Shown: positions 45,322 through 53,853 of the stretch, piece by piece | Numbering within the stretch: the first letter of the stretch is position 1 | Layout: the number at the start of each line of letters is the position of its first letter | Assembly: GCF_011039075.1 (NCBI RefSeq) | Contig: NZ_JAAKEG010000005.1 | Location: 1 to 64,000, forward strand | Direction of reading: 5' to 3' | DNA length: 64,000 nt | DNA from: Adlercreutzia sp. ZJ304 | GTDB taxonomy: Bacteria; Actinomycetota; Coriobacteriia; Coriobacteriales; Eggerthellaceae | Notes under the pieces: generated by a model | The model's database searches: none | What the model was told of the DNA's origin: nothing | The model's input: the letters and a program-made list of their open reading frames with translations, nothing else | Position numbers and translations under genes: made by a program

Positions 45322-47481
45322 TTACGCCCTGCGTGATGCTGTATCTGTCTTGTTTGCTTTTCGGCGACGCATGCAAACAATTGATGCCGCAAGAGTTACC
45401 GCAGACACAAGCGCCATAACAATACCCGTTATAAGCAAGGCTGCGTTCATAGGATTATCTCCCGTTTTAGCCAGAGAAGTGCCCGCAGCTAATACGTTTT
45501 GTGCGGGAAGCTTAGTAGGCACACGTACATATTTCGTAACGGTATTAGTGTTAGGCTTAGTAGGACTTGTGGGCTCAACACCTCCGGGTTCATTATCACT
45601 TGGATTCGTTGGACCGGCGGGCGCATTAGATGCAAGCTTATAAACTATATCTGCGCGCTTTAGAGCGCCAGTGTCTGTATCGCGCGTGTCTACTCTACTT
45701 GCCAGTATGTAATCTCCAACATGTTCAGGTGTATCTGCTATGGCATATGAATAGATACTTTTAGCGCCAGCATTGTATTTAGGAAGCTCTATGAAAGCAT
45801 CTTGTGTGTTTTCCCCTGCATTTACTTCCACAAAATCCATCTCATCTTCGCCTGCTTGTTTAGAAAGAGACACACGAAGAGGCGAAGTGTCTTTATCCGA
45901 GCTACCTTCCCACTTCACACTGTATTCCACTTGCGTGAGATGCAGCGTGTGATTAAACGCAGGATACATGGCTTTTGATTTCTCTGTTTCTATATCAGGA
46001 GATACTGTACATGAAATAGATGAAGCCCTATCCGCTTTCACGCTCTCATGCATTGGATCTATTACAGATGCAAGCCATGTACTTTGTGCATCTATACCCT
46101 CTATGGTGGCACTTTGATCGGGCGCTAGGTAAAGCACTCCGTCTTCTGTAAGATGTACGCCGTCCACATCTCCTGCAGTTGTACCGTTTGCGGCACGCAA
46201 AGTGCCATCATCTGCAATGCGCACTTCGCATTCAAGCACAGTACCTGATAAGTCTTTAACCTTTAAGGCGTAGGTTCGCGCATCATCTGACGCATCAATA
46301 TGTATTACATACGGAAAAAGCGCATCTTTTGCAAACTCGGGAAGTGAAGTGTCATCAGAGTAGTCGCGCTGGGCGCAAAGCATGTTTGTTATAGAAATCT
46401 TGCCCGTAGTATGCGTCTCTGCTTCCTCGCTTGTAAGTATCAAATTTTGGAAAGGCAGATACAGGGCAACAGATTCACCTTCAGGTATTACGCCTTCAAA
46501 GATGCCGCTATATCCACTTACTTGGTTTTCTGTTATGTGCAAGGCTCTGTCAGATGTATCACTACCATCTGTAAGGTGCTGTATGACCGAATATGTAATG
46601 CCACTTGGAAGACTCGGAAAGTGCGCATAGTCGCCACAGCGCAGATAAACCATAAGCTCTACCGTGTTTGCACTAGAGTTATACGCGGGCTCTGTGCTGT
46701 AAGAAGAGCCTAGCGGGATATCTTCTTCTGCAGCCCTAGATACGGGAAGTGGCTTGTTTGTTTTTGGCTCTTGTTCACTAGCTGCAGCAGAAGATGTGCT
46801 AGAAGACGAGCTAGCAGCAGAGGATGAAGCGGAAGACGAATCAGCGGACAAACTAGCAGAAGATGAGCTGCCAGAGGCGCTAGCAGAAGATCTCTCAGAA
46901 GAGCTGTCAGATGTAGAAGCTGCATCCACAGAAGAAGATTCTGCCTTATCAGCCGTGTCACTTTCGGGTGTTTCATTCTGCTTTGTCTGTTGTTCATCCT
47001 CTAGTGGTTCACTAACACAAGGAAGCGAACGAACCTCAGATGCAACCGCTTCAACACTTCTGGCGGCATTCTGCTCAACTACATCTTTGTCGCTATCATC
47101 TCGCGCATATATATCTGGAATGAAACTAGCTTTATCATATATGTAACCTTCAGGCGCACTATCAAGTTCAAATTTGATGGAGTATGTATACGTGCGCTCA
47201 ATATCTCCCTCATTTTTTATGTGCACCTGCGCGCCTTCTGTATTGATAAGTTCAGTATGCATTAGAAGTCCGCCTGTTACGTCAGACGGAATTACAGGCG
47301 CAACCGGCGCATCAGGGGCTTGCACAACATCGCGGTTATTAACCACATCTAGGCGCGTTGCAGATAAGGTTGAAGGCACCATTAAGCAAAGCGACACAAC
47401 AAGACACACCGCACTTACAACCAGTGTTTTTACTCTGAAAAGCTTGTGTGTCTGTTTGTTTTTAATGCGGTTGGTACGCAT
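45322..47481 (-). CDS. Ser-rich cell-wall-anchored surface protein (LAKTG sorting signal)
   Basis: This secreted protein of about 719 residues begins with a basic leader and hydrophobic core (KTLVVSAVCLVVSLCLMVPSTLSA). A Ser/Ala/Asp-rich low-complexity segment of about 55 residues follows roughly 190 residues in. The C-terminus is a complete sorting signal: LAKTGDN, a hydrophobic stretch of about 28 residues, then MRRRKANK. The region after the signal peptide (GGLLMHTELINTEG, then DIERTYTYSIKFELD) looks like beta-sandwich. It closes the sipW-tasA-like run and could anchor the fibre to the wall. No sortase is in the window. ATG 47481 or 47502 may be used. Confidence 0.8.
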   Translation of the reverse strand: MRTNRIKNKQTHKLFRVKTLVVSAVCLVVSLCLMVPSTLSATRLDVVNNRDVVQAPDAPVAPVIPSDVTGGLLMHTELINTEGAQVHIKNEGDIERTYTYSIKFELDSAPEGYIYDKASFIPDIYARDDSDKDVVEQNAARSVEAVASEVRSLPCVSEPLEDEQQTKQNETPESDTADKAESSSVDAASTSDSSSERSSASASGSSSSASLSADSSSASSSAASSSSSTSSAAASEQEPKTNKPLPVSRAAEEDIPLGSSYSTEPAYNSSANTVELMVYLRCGDYAHFPSLPSGITYSVIQHLTDGSDTSDRALHITENQVSGYSGIFEGVIPEGESVALYLPFQNLILTSEEAETHTTGKISITNMLCAQRDYSDDTSLPEFAKDALFPYVIHIDASDDARTYALKVKDLSGTVLECEVRIADDGTLRAANGTTAGDVDGVHLTEDGVLYLAPDQSATIEGIDAQSTWLASVIDPMHESVKADRASSISCTVSPDIETEKSKAMYPAFNHTLHLTQVEYSVKWEGSSDKDTSPLRVSLSKQAGEDEMDFVEVNAGENTQDAFIELPKYNAGAKSIYSYAIADTPEHVGDYILASRVDTRDTDTGALKRADIVYKLASNAPAGPTNPSDNEPGGVEPTSPTKPNTNTVTKYVRVPTKLPAQNVLAAGTSLAKTGDNPMNAALLITGIVMALVSAVTLAASIVCMRRRKANKTDTASRRA

Positions 47482-47551
47482 GTCTCTCATCCTTTTCTGC
47501 ATCGTCTTTAACTATGTTGGACTGAAGGTACTTAATGCCCTAGATAATGCC

Positions 47552-49984
47552 CTAGACATCCTCTGTAAGGGATTTCAGCATGTCATATATATCTTTTGAG
47601 CACGGCATAGTGGCTTGCTCGTCAAAGTAGTAATTGCCATCCGCGCCTATACAGGGTTCATCTACCTCTGCCCATGCGCCCTCTACATTCAGGTTGTAAT
47701 CCCAACCACCTGAATAGCTCACATGTGCACTGTCGATAAGAAGTCCAGTTACTTCTTCTGGTTGAAGCAGCGCTGCCCAGTAGTAATAGCCATCCTTGTC
47801 ATATACCCATACATTGGTCGGAGCACTACCACTCTCACATGCCTTTTTATAATCAGAAATAGTCATTACAGAAGACTCAGGAATGGCGCGGGCACTATGT
47901 TCAACCCACATACCTTCCGTACCGTCATAGAGTGTCTCTTTTGCACGCAACTTATCTCCCGCTTTCCAAGATGCATAGTCAACGAACGCTTGCTCATATG
48001 TTCCGCGTACATCGTTTGCGCTACTTTGCAGGTTCTTGTTAAAAGTTGGCATATAGTAGGCACCACTGCCGCCAAATGCTATGTCTACCTTACCTTTTGC
48101 GTATGTACCATCTGCTCTATATTCAAGCGGTGTGTCTGGCTCTATATCTTGTACTGTCTGACTTGTGGAATACCTCTTAGTAGATAGCTCGTGACTAAGT
48201 TTTACACGCACAAGAACAGGCTGCGCTTCTTTGTCTCCATCATCCGATGCATAGTTTTCGAAGTATACGTTTTTATCTCCGTCAGATTTAAAGCCTGAGA
48301 AATCGTCATGTAGACGAGCGCCTGTGATGGTGTTCATATTTCCATCGGTGTTAGAAGTGGTGGCACACTCTACAACAACACTAACTTCAATCTCGCCTGT
48401 TGCGCCATTAAATGTAGCTTCATCGCCGTTATATTTCTTGCCATCAATTACAAAAGTGGGACCAAAAACGGTAATTCCAGAAGATGTAATCTTGCCACCG
48501 CTTGTAAGGTTAAGTGTATGGCTTCCACTTGCGTTATACATCTTCAGTGTTACCCCTACAGGAATATCTATATCACTTGAACTTGCGCATTGCCCTAGAA
48601 TCTCAACTGTATCTCCCGGATGTGCAGCACTTATAGCCTCACTAAGAGAATCGTAAGGGATACTATTAATAAGCGCATATGTAAGACGATTGGGATAGCT
48701 TACAGATACTTCTGCAATACGATTAGCACACGCTGCATCTGCGGCAGAAAACGCACCAGTATAGGAAGTGTCAGACACACTAAATGAATCCCTACCATCT
48801 GCCAATATAAGCATGTCTTGATATTCAGTAAGAATTGATTGCGCTATACAGGCAGATACTAAGTAATTACCTTTGGAATTAACATGCGTAGAGTCGCTTA
48901 AAAATGCAAAATCGTTACCATTGCCTAGATAGGTTTGCCCTGCATCACGTATTACAGTACATCCGGGTATAACAAAATCTACCACTCCAGCCTGTTCAAC
49001 CGCTTCAACGCAAGCTTTAGAGTTCTCATAGCACTCATCCACTGTACCTGAATAACCATCTCTTGCACCGATACCCATATTGGGCTTTTTGCTTGCACTC
49101 TCTTTATCAACCCAATCAGCAAACCATGCAATCTTAGCTCCCGGTTGGCGAGAACTATCATGTAAAAGGTCTACAACTCTCTGCAGTCCATTCTTAAACT
49201 CATCCGGCGTACACTGAGAAGCCGACTCCATCCAATCTTGCACAACAATTACATCCCATGCATCTTTTGCTTGAAGTTTTGCAACGTAATTAGCTCCGCA
49301 AGCATTAATACCCGTTATGTGATTTATCTGCGTACAACGAGAATGATATGCGTTTGTCTTAAAAAGCCCATGTCCACCAGCTGAGTTTCCAGCAAGCTCA
49401 ATTTTTATATTTGTATCTAACCCAACCGACCTGAGGCTACTACATAGCGCTTGATCAGATGAGGTATTCAAAAATGTATGGCTATTACCAATCCTTAATA
49501 CACGTAATTCCTCAAGCTTTAACTGTATGTTGGGATGCGATTCAGCATATCTACCTGCACAAGAATTCATATGGGCATACATTTCGAATTGTCTATTCTG
49601 CGGAAATGCATCATCTGCAATGTTTGTTACAGAATCAGGTACTTTGATGGTATTTAGATTCGTACAGTCCTTAAAAATGTTTGATGATATAGATGTAACA
49701 CCATCGCTTACAACAATGTCAGTAATACTTAAGTTCGCAATATCGCTATACCATTGAGCTTCAAAACTTGAGCCCTGAATGCTAGGCATACCGCCTGTAC
49801 CAGATATACTCAAAGTACATTTATTGCTGTTGCTATTAACAACACTATAAGTAAGCGACGAATTAGGAATATATCCTGATTTTGCAGTATCTGCAAATGC
49901 CACAAAAGGCACTAGCAGCATTACTGCAAGCAAAAGCATTATGAACTTAATTGCAATACTTTTTATATCCTTTATAGCTGTCAT
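47552..49984 (-). CDS. secreted SGNH-hydrolase-like protein fused to the TasA-like module
   Basis: The 810-residue product has a signal peptide (about 1-31, ending VAFADTA). A short leucine-rich-repeat-like part (about 85-130: IVVSDGVTSISSNIF, IKVPDSVTNIADDAF) follows, then an SGNH/DUF4886-like hydrolase (about 160-395). The hydrolase has RIGNSHT (Ser168), ELAGNSAGG (Asn200) and SDSTHVNSKGNY (Asp364, His367). Residues about 541-810 are homologous to residues 45-315 of the next protein upstream (TGARLHDDF, KNVYFENYA, PVLVRVKLSHE, YYMPTFNK, VTGLLIDSA). It could be an enzymatic subunit of the same extracellular structure. AAAGG lies upstream of the ATG. Confidence 0.75.
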   Translation of the reverse strand: MTAIKDIKSIAIKFIMLLLAVMLLVPFVAFADTAKSGYIPNSSLTYSVVNSNSNKCTLSISGTGGMPSIQGSSFEAQWYSDIANLSITDIVVSDGVTSISSNIFKDCTNLNTIKVPDSVTNIADDAFPQNRQFEMYAHMNSCAGRYAESHPNIQLKLEELRVLRIGNSHTFLNTSSDQALCSSLRSVGLDTNIKIELAGNSAGGHGLFKTNAYHSRCTQINHITGINACGANYVAKLQAKDAWDVIVVQDWMESASQCTPDEFKNGLQRVVDLLHDSSRQPGAKIAWFADWVDKESASKKPNMGIGARDGYSGTVDECYENSKACVEAVEQAGVVDFVIPGCTVIRDAGQTYLGNGNDFAFLSDSTHVNSKGNYLVSACIAQSILTEYQDMLILADGRDSFSVSDTSYTGAFSAADAACANRIAEVSVSYPNRLTYALINSIPYDSLSEAISAAHPGDTVEILGQCASSSDIDIPVGVTLKMYNASGSHTLNLTSGGKITSSGITVFGPTFVIDGKKYNGDEATFNGATGEIEVSVVVECATTSNTDGNMNTITGARLHDDFSGFKSDGDKNVYFENYASDDGDKEAQPVLVRVKLSHELSTKRYSTSQTVQDIEPDTPLEYRADGTYAKGKVDIAFGGSGAYYMPTFNKNLQSSANDVRGTYEQAFVDYASWKAGDKLRAKETLYDGTEGMWVEHSARAIPESSVMTISDYKKACESGSAPTNVWVYDKDGYYYWAALLQPEEVTGLLIDSAHVSYSGGWDYNLNVEGAWAEVDEPCIGADGNYYFDEQATMPCSKDIYDMLKSLTEDV

Positions 49985-50077
49985 CGCTTACCTTTATCTT
50001 TCCATATTTACTAACTAATCAATCTTTAAATAATGAACAGGCTGTTAAATTATTCTTTTAAGAAAAGTTATTGTGGT

Positions 50078-50114
50078 GGGGCAGCGATATAAAAATTGGA
50101 CTATTCGCTACCCC
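50078..50114 (-). terminator. hairpin between the TasA-like and SGNH-like genes
   Basis: A 10-bp stem (GGGGCAGCGA at 50078-50087 with TCGCTACCCC at 50105-50114, plus strand; one G-U pair on the minus-strand RNA) lies about 75 bp after the TasA-like stop codon. There is no tight T-run. It may be a partial terminator or may stabilise the upstream message. Confidence 0.45.
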
Positions 50115-50187
50115 AACATTTATTTCTAATACGAAGTTCAATTTGCGATAAATCATTAGAGATTTATGCCGTTATTGACAAATTACT

Positions 50188-51789
50188 CTAATACCGAATG
50201 ACAAACATGGGTAAAGCGCATATCGGCCATGTATGACTCGGAGAAGAGTTAGTCATCCACTCTACATCTGAATCCGTAGGATCCAAGTATACAATGCTTA
50301 TACCGTTGAGAGGTTGACCCTCCTCTAGACTCATCCAGCTAGCCGAACTAACAAGTAACGAAGTATTTGCATTAAAATTAGAAAAAAGATTTTTCACAAT
50401 TGCTTCGCCGGTTAACATCTCAGATGGCATATTAAGCCCAGTAGAGTTTGCAAATGTAGGACCTACTATAGAGCTTATAAAAGTATCGTCCGTATCCCCA
50501 AGCGTCGGTAGTGTAATCTTCTGCTTTACGATTGTGTTGTCACCACTGTTTCCAGAATTGTTATATGCATAATCTTTCGCAACAGCACAGCTAGCAATAG
50601 TTGGTTTATTGGCAAGCCATCCATCTGTTTCGGCACTGTTAATATAGGCGTTTACCCATGTCTTATCGAAAGATACACCATCCTCTATTGGTTTCGCTGT
50701 TGTATCTATGTCAACCTTATTCTCTTGCGAAGTTAAAAGCACAGCCTCACGGGTTTTTTCATTGCGACCGATAATCGTGAATTTGGTATCATCAATAGTA
50801 ACCTCGCCTGACCCAATTTCAGCAGTAGCAATTGCAGCACTCTGGGTTGCGTTTATACGACCGAGCGATTTAGCAAGCATGTTGTAGATACCCTCAGACA
50901 TCGGCATTATGGCATCTTTGTCAAAGTAATATTGACCCTCTTTCACACAGGGCTCATTTATGTCTGCATAGGTACCCTGAACATCAATGGTATACGTCCA
51001 GCCACCAGTAGAATTTACAACAGCATCGTTGATGAGAAGACCAGTAACTTTCCCCGGATTAAGGGGTTCAGACCAGTAGTAGTAGCCATTCGCACTGTCT
51101 GCGTCATATACCCAAGCTGCAGGAAGGGAAGGATTAGCTGCTTTGGCAGTTTCCCAATCAGCAACTGAAGCATAAACTTGGCAATCAGGAATAGCTTTAG
51201 CCTTGTGCTCAGTAGCTGCAATAGTATTGCCGTTATAGTCTTTTCCGGCTTCACTTATTGCCTCTTCATTTGCCCAGTCTTTGTAGTTGGCGGGGTTGTT
51301 GTTTATACTTCTGACATCATTTGCAGGGTCATTAATTTGCTTGTTAAAGGTTGGCATATAGTACTCGCCACTACCACCCATTGTGACTGTAATATTATTT
51401 GCTGCATAATTTGGAGTAAGTGCAGAGCCAGCCGCTACAACCTCAGTAGATGTTGTTTTATCTCTGGTTGTATATTCATGAGTCAGCTTCACGCGGACCA
51501 ATACAGGATTTGCAGCGATTGTGTCGCTTTCTTCTGCAAAGTTTTCAAAGTAGACATTCTTGTCGTGTTTGCCTTCTTCATTTTTAAAACCCGCAAAGTC
51601 ATCATGCAGACGAGCTCCTGTATAGGATGCAAGTTCGTTTTCATCAACATTAGATGTAGTAGCGCCCACTACAGCAGCAAAGGTAGCAGGTACACCAATA
51701 GCAAGTGCAAGTGTTACAGCCAAACCTGCTGTTAGCGCCTTCTTTCCCTTCCCCTTTTGCTTAGGCTCTGTTACTGTCGTATAAGACAT
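50188..51789 (-). CDS. TasA/camelysin-like secreted matrix protein
   Basis: The 533-residue product has the signal peptide typical of SipW substrates: a basic start, then KKALTAGLAVTLALAIGVPATFAA and VVGATTSNVDEN. Residues 45-315 form the module shared with the next gene (TGARLHDDFAGFK to EGIYNML). Residues about 325-533 look like a DUF6273-type domain (VTIDDTKFTIIGRNEKTREAVLL, WVNAYIN). There is no sorting signal. AAAGGAG precedes the ATG. The signal peptidase gene lies about 100 bp upstream, which supports a fibre or matrix protein processed by it. The match to TasA is by layout and signal type rather than by clear overall similarity. Confidence 0.7.
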   Translation of the reverse strand: MSYTTVTEPKQKGKGKKALTAGLAVTLALAIGVPATFAAVVGATTSNVDENELASYTGARLHDDFAGFKNEEGKHDKNVYFENFAEESDTIAANPVLVRVKLTHEYTTRDKTTSTEVVAAGSALTPNYAANNITVTMGGSGEYYMPTFNKQINDPANDVRSINNNPANYKDWANEEAISEAGKDYNGNTIAATEHKAKAIPDCQVYASVADWETAKAANPSLPAAWVYDADSANGYYYWSEPLNPGKVTGLLINDAVVNSTGGWTYTIDVQGTYADINEPCVKEGQYYFDKDAIMPMSEGIYNMLAKSLGRINATQSAAIATAEIGSGEVTIDDTKFTIIGRNEKTREAVLLTSQENKVDIDTTAKPIEDGVSFDKTWVNAYINSAETDGWLANKPTIASCAVAKDYAYNNSGNSGDNTIVKQKITLPTLGDTDDTFISSIVGPTFANSTGLNMPSEMLTGEAIVKNLFSNFNANTSLLVSSASWMSLEEGQPLNGISIVYLDPTDSDVEWMTNSSPSHTWPICALPMFVIRY

Positions 51790-51838
51790 TTTTAGAGCTC
51801 CTTTCTCTCATATAGTCTCTAGAAACTTGTCTAACTTT

Positions 51839-51871
51839 GCACGCAGGGGTGTCTTCACCGCCCTTGCGTGC
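51839..51871 (-). other. strong hairpin between sipW-like and tasA-like genes
   Basis: GCACGCAGGGG (51839-51849) pairs with CCCTTGCGTGC (51861-51871) with one mismatch. It has no T-run and lies about 20 bp after the peptidase stop codon. It is likely a processing, attenuation or mRNA-stability element. Confidence 0.5.
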
Positions 51872-51888
51872 GCCCCTAAATTTCTTCG

Positions 51889-52704
51889 CTATCTAATTGC
51901 ACCACCTCCCTTCAGAGGCATATACGCCTGATATGCATCTTTGCGTGTTCTAGCTTTTCTATCTGTTATGCAAGAAATAGCAAAAACTAATAGAGCGACG
52001 GATATAACCCACCCAACACCAACCATCCACCACTCCCTTACAAGCTGTATTACTGCTCCGGCTATTGCACTTGATGCCACAACTTTGCCCACTATGTTTT
52101 CAGGGGATACTAGTATTTCATCAGGTGTTTGATTCATAACACCCTGCGTTCTAAACACTCGTTTGATGGGATCAGTTTCGTCTGCGTAAACATCTACTAT
52201 GCGATGGGTAATAGATGTGCCTGTTGCAGTTAGATATGTAATGTCGTCGCCTTCACGAAGACTTGTTGGATCTGTTGTGTGTGTTATGACAAGCGTGCCT
52301 TTAGGATAAACGCTCTCCATTGAAGAAGATGCCACTATTGCAGCTGAGTACCCCGCAAAACTTATAGGTGTGCCACCAGATGCAAATATTTTCGCCCCCA
52401 CAATAGCCGCGCACACCAATACAAGGCACACTACAAATACGATATTTGAGGCGACATGGCGCTTTTTTGCTGGGGGCTTATTTGCGGTAGTATATGATTG
52501 AACCACCCCGTGTTTAGGATAGCGGCGCGCGCCCTCAGGGAAATAAGCATCGGGATAAGCAGGATTGCTAAGACTTTTTGTCACATAAAAGCTAGCAGGG
52601 ACAGAACCTGCGATTTGGTGCCGGGCGCCGCCGCTTTGCCCTACCCCACGGGACGGTTGGGGTGGGTAAGCGGAATTTGCCGCATGCGGAACCATACCGT
52701 ACAT
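51889..52704 (-). CDS. SipW-type (ER/archaeal-like) signal peptidase I
   Basis: This membrane serine protease removes signal peptides. The 271-residue product has an unusual N-terminal cytoplasmic extension of about 85 residues (Pro/Tyr/Ala rich, ending KPPAKKRHV). A helix follows (about 88-108), then the catalytic domain with Ser in VASSSMESVYPKGTLVI. His in TGTSITHRIVDV replaces the Lys of ordinary bacterial enzymes. A second helix lies near the C-terminus. Ser/His enzymes of this class process TasA-like proteins, and such a gene follows directly. The first ATG lacks a clear ribosome site. Confidence 0.85.
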   Translation of the reverse strand: MYGMVPHAANSAYPPQPSRGVGQSGGARHQIAGSVPASFYVTKSLSNPAYPDAYFPEGARRYPKHGVVQSYTTANKPPAKKRHVASNIVFVVCLVLVCAAIVGAKIFASGGTPISFAGYSAAIVASSSMESVYPKGTLVITHTTDPTSLREGDDITYLTATGTSITHRIVDVYADETDPIKRVFRTQGVMNQTPDEILVSPENIVGKVVASSAIAGAVIQLVREWWMVGVGWVISVALLVFAISCITDRKARTRKDAYQAYMPLKGGGAIR

Positions 52705-52803
52705 ATGTCCGCATACAGCATCCTTAGATGAAACATATTCTGTTTTCGTAAGGGTTTCCTTAGAGTTTATGTTCCCTTTCGGGAAAAACCCTAAATCAGT
52801 GAA

Positions 52804-52812
52804 CCCCCCCCC
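52804..52812. repeat. nine-base C/G homopolymer tract
   Basis: Nine consecutive C on the plus strand (G on the transcribed strand) lie 100 bp upstream of the sipW-like start codon. Tracts of this length can slip during replication and switch promoters on and off. Confidence 0.8.
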
Positions 52813-53107
52813 TCAATCTTTTTTCCGTTTGGGGAGGAAGCCTCGGCAGGACTGGCGACAAAAATGAATTCATCCATAAATGCAGAAGGAACAGTTATGC
52901 ACTCTGGAACACTTGCAGAAGGCATCTGCTGTATTTTTGCATTACGTAGAACCATCTTTGACAAAACACTCTCTTGTTTCTTAAAAGTGCCAATCGAACA
53001 GATTGCATTAAACCACGCATTAACCTATTCGCAAACCCGCGACTCGCCAATACTTGCTTTTCTCCACAAATCGAACATCGAAGCAACTTCTCAGCAACTT
53101 CTAGACT

Positions 53108-53148
53108 TAACTGCAACCTAACTGCAATTCTTCCTAGAGTAACTGCAA
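53108..53148. promoter_or_regulatory. three phased TAACTGCAA boxes
   Basis: TAACTGCAA occurs at 53108-53116, 53119-53127 and 53140-53148. The spacings of 11 and 21 bp put all copies on one face of the helix, as regulator arrays often are. The regulated gene is uncertain. Confidence 0.4.
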
Positions 53149-53244
53149 AAGGTTGCGCCTAACTTGAAGGACGATTAAGCACTTACAGCCCAAAGAACCA
53201 ATTGCATAACGTGCAAATACAAGCTTGCAGAAAGTTTTTTACGG

Positions 53245-53397
53245 AAAAGTGGTCAAAACTTCCAGCTTTCCACTGTGAAAAGCACAGAATAGCGCCTATA
53301 GATGCACCATCAAATACTGTTTGCCCAGTGTTCTCCACAATTCAAGCTACCTTCATGGCAATCCGACCGTGGAAAGTCGGAAGTTTTGACCACTTTT
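53245..53397. repeat. short terminal-inverted-repeat element, copy 2 (MITE-like)
   Basis: The ends 53245-53273 and 53369-53397 are 29-bp inverted repeats with two mismatches (core AAAAGTGGTCAAAACTTCC). The interior shares GTTTGCCCAGTGTTCTCCAC with copy 1 at 2232-2396. It is 153 bp long with no coding capacity. Confidence 0.75.
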
Positions 53398-53853
53398 GCC
53401 AATTTATTTCTCTCGCTACGTATTTCTGTTAAGCCGCTTTCCGTTTGCTTGCCCGAGATGCGCCTGTTTCAACAATGCATAGCAAACGCTGCTTGCACGC
53501 CACCGGCGGAAAGCGCATCTTTTACGATGCGCACCGAATCATATTGCTCCAATCTATGGTTTCGAACATGGTCGAAACTGTGAAACAATTTGGTGATTGT
53601 TTCTATTGCAGTCGAAACCCTGCGGTGAAAACAAACATTTCAGTGCGCGGTAACTTCGCAACTTGGCTGCAATTCTTAGGAAGATATAACAAGAATGCGC
53701 TCTATGCGTTTATTGATTAATTGCTTTATATATGGGATGCGCTGTTCCAATGCGGGGTTTAGTGCAAAAATTTGCTCTACTTCCTCGGCACTTATAAAAA
53801 CTTCACAAAGAGACACAGTTAGTAACATTGAAAGTAAGCGCAGACAGGTACAA

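Larger units (their letters stand above)
52705..53853. other. 1.15 kb gene-free region upstream of the sipW-like gene
   Basis: No convincing gene is present. It holds a TTCCC-GAAA-GGGAA hairpin nested in AGGGTTT/AAACCCT pairing (about 52752-52798), a run of nine C (52804-52812), and three TAACTGCAA boxes at 53108, 53119 and 53140. It also holds inverted-repeat element copy 2 (53245-53397) and a perfect GAAACAAT/ATTGTTTC hairpin (53582-53603). It should contain the promoter of the surface-fibre operon, but no convincing -35/-10 pair was found. Confidence 0.6.

Noticed and set aside
45322-52704. A sortase gene in the surface locus
   Set aside because: No gene here has a TLxTC-type motif; the LAKTG protein must use a sortase encoded elsewhere.
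52864-53121. Open frames on both strands in the gene-free region (85 and 73 codons)
   Set aside because: They overlap each other, lack ribosome sites, cross the phased TAACTGCAA boxes and show no protein motif.
53445-53720. A 91-codon plus-strand frame ending in a protein-like stretch
   Set aside because: No ribosome site, no recognised family and it spans a perfect hairpin; chance is more likely.
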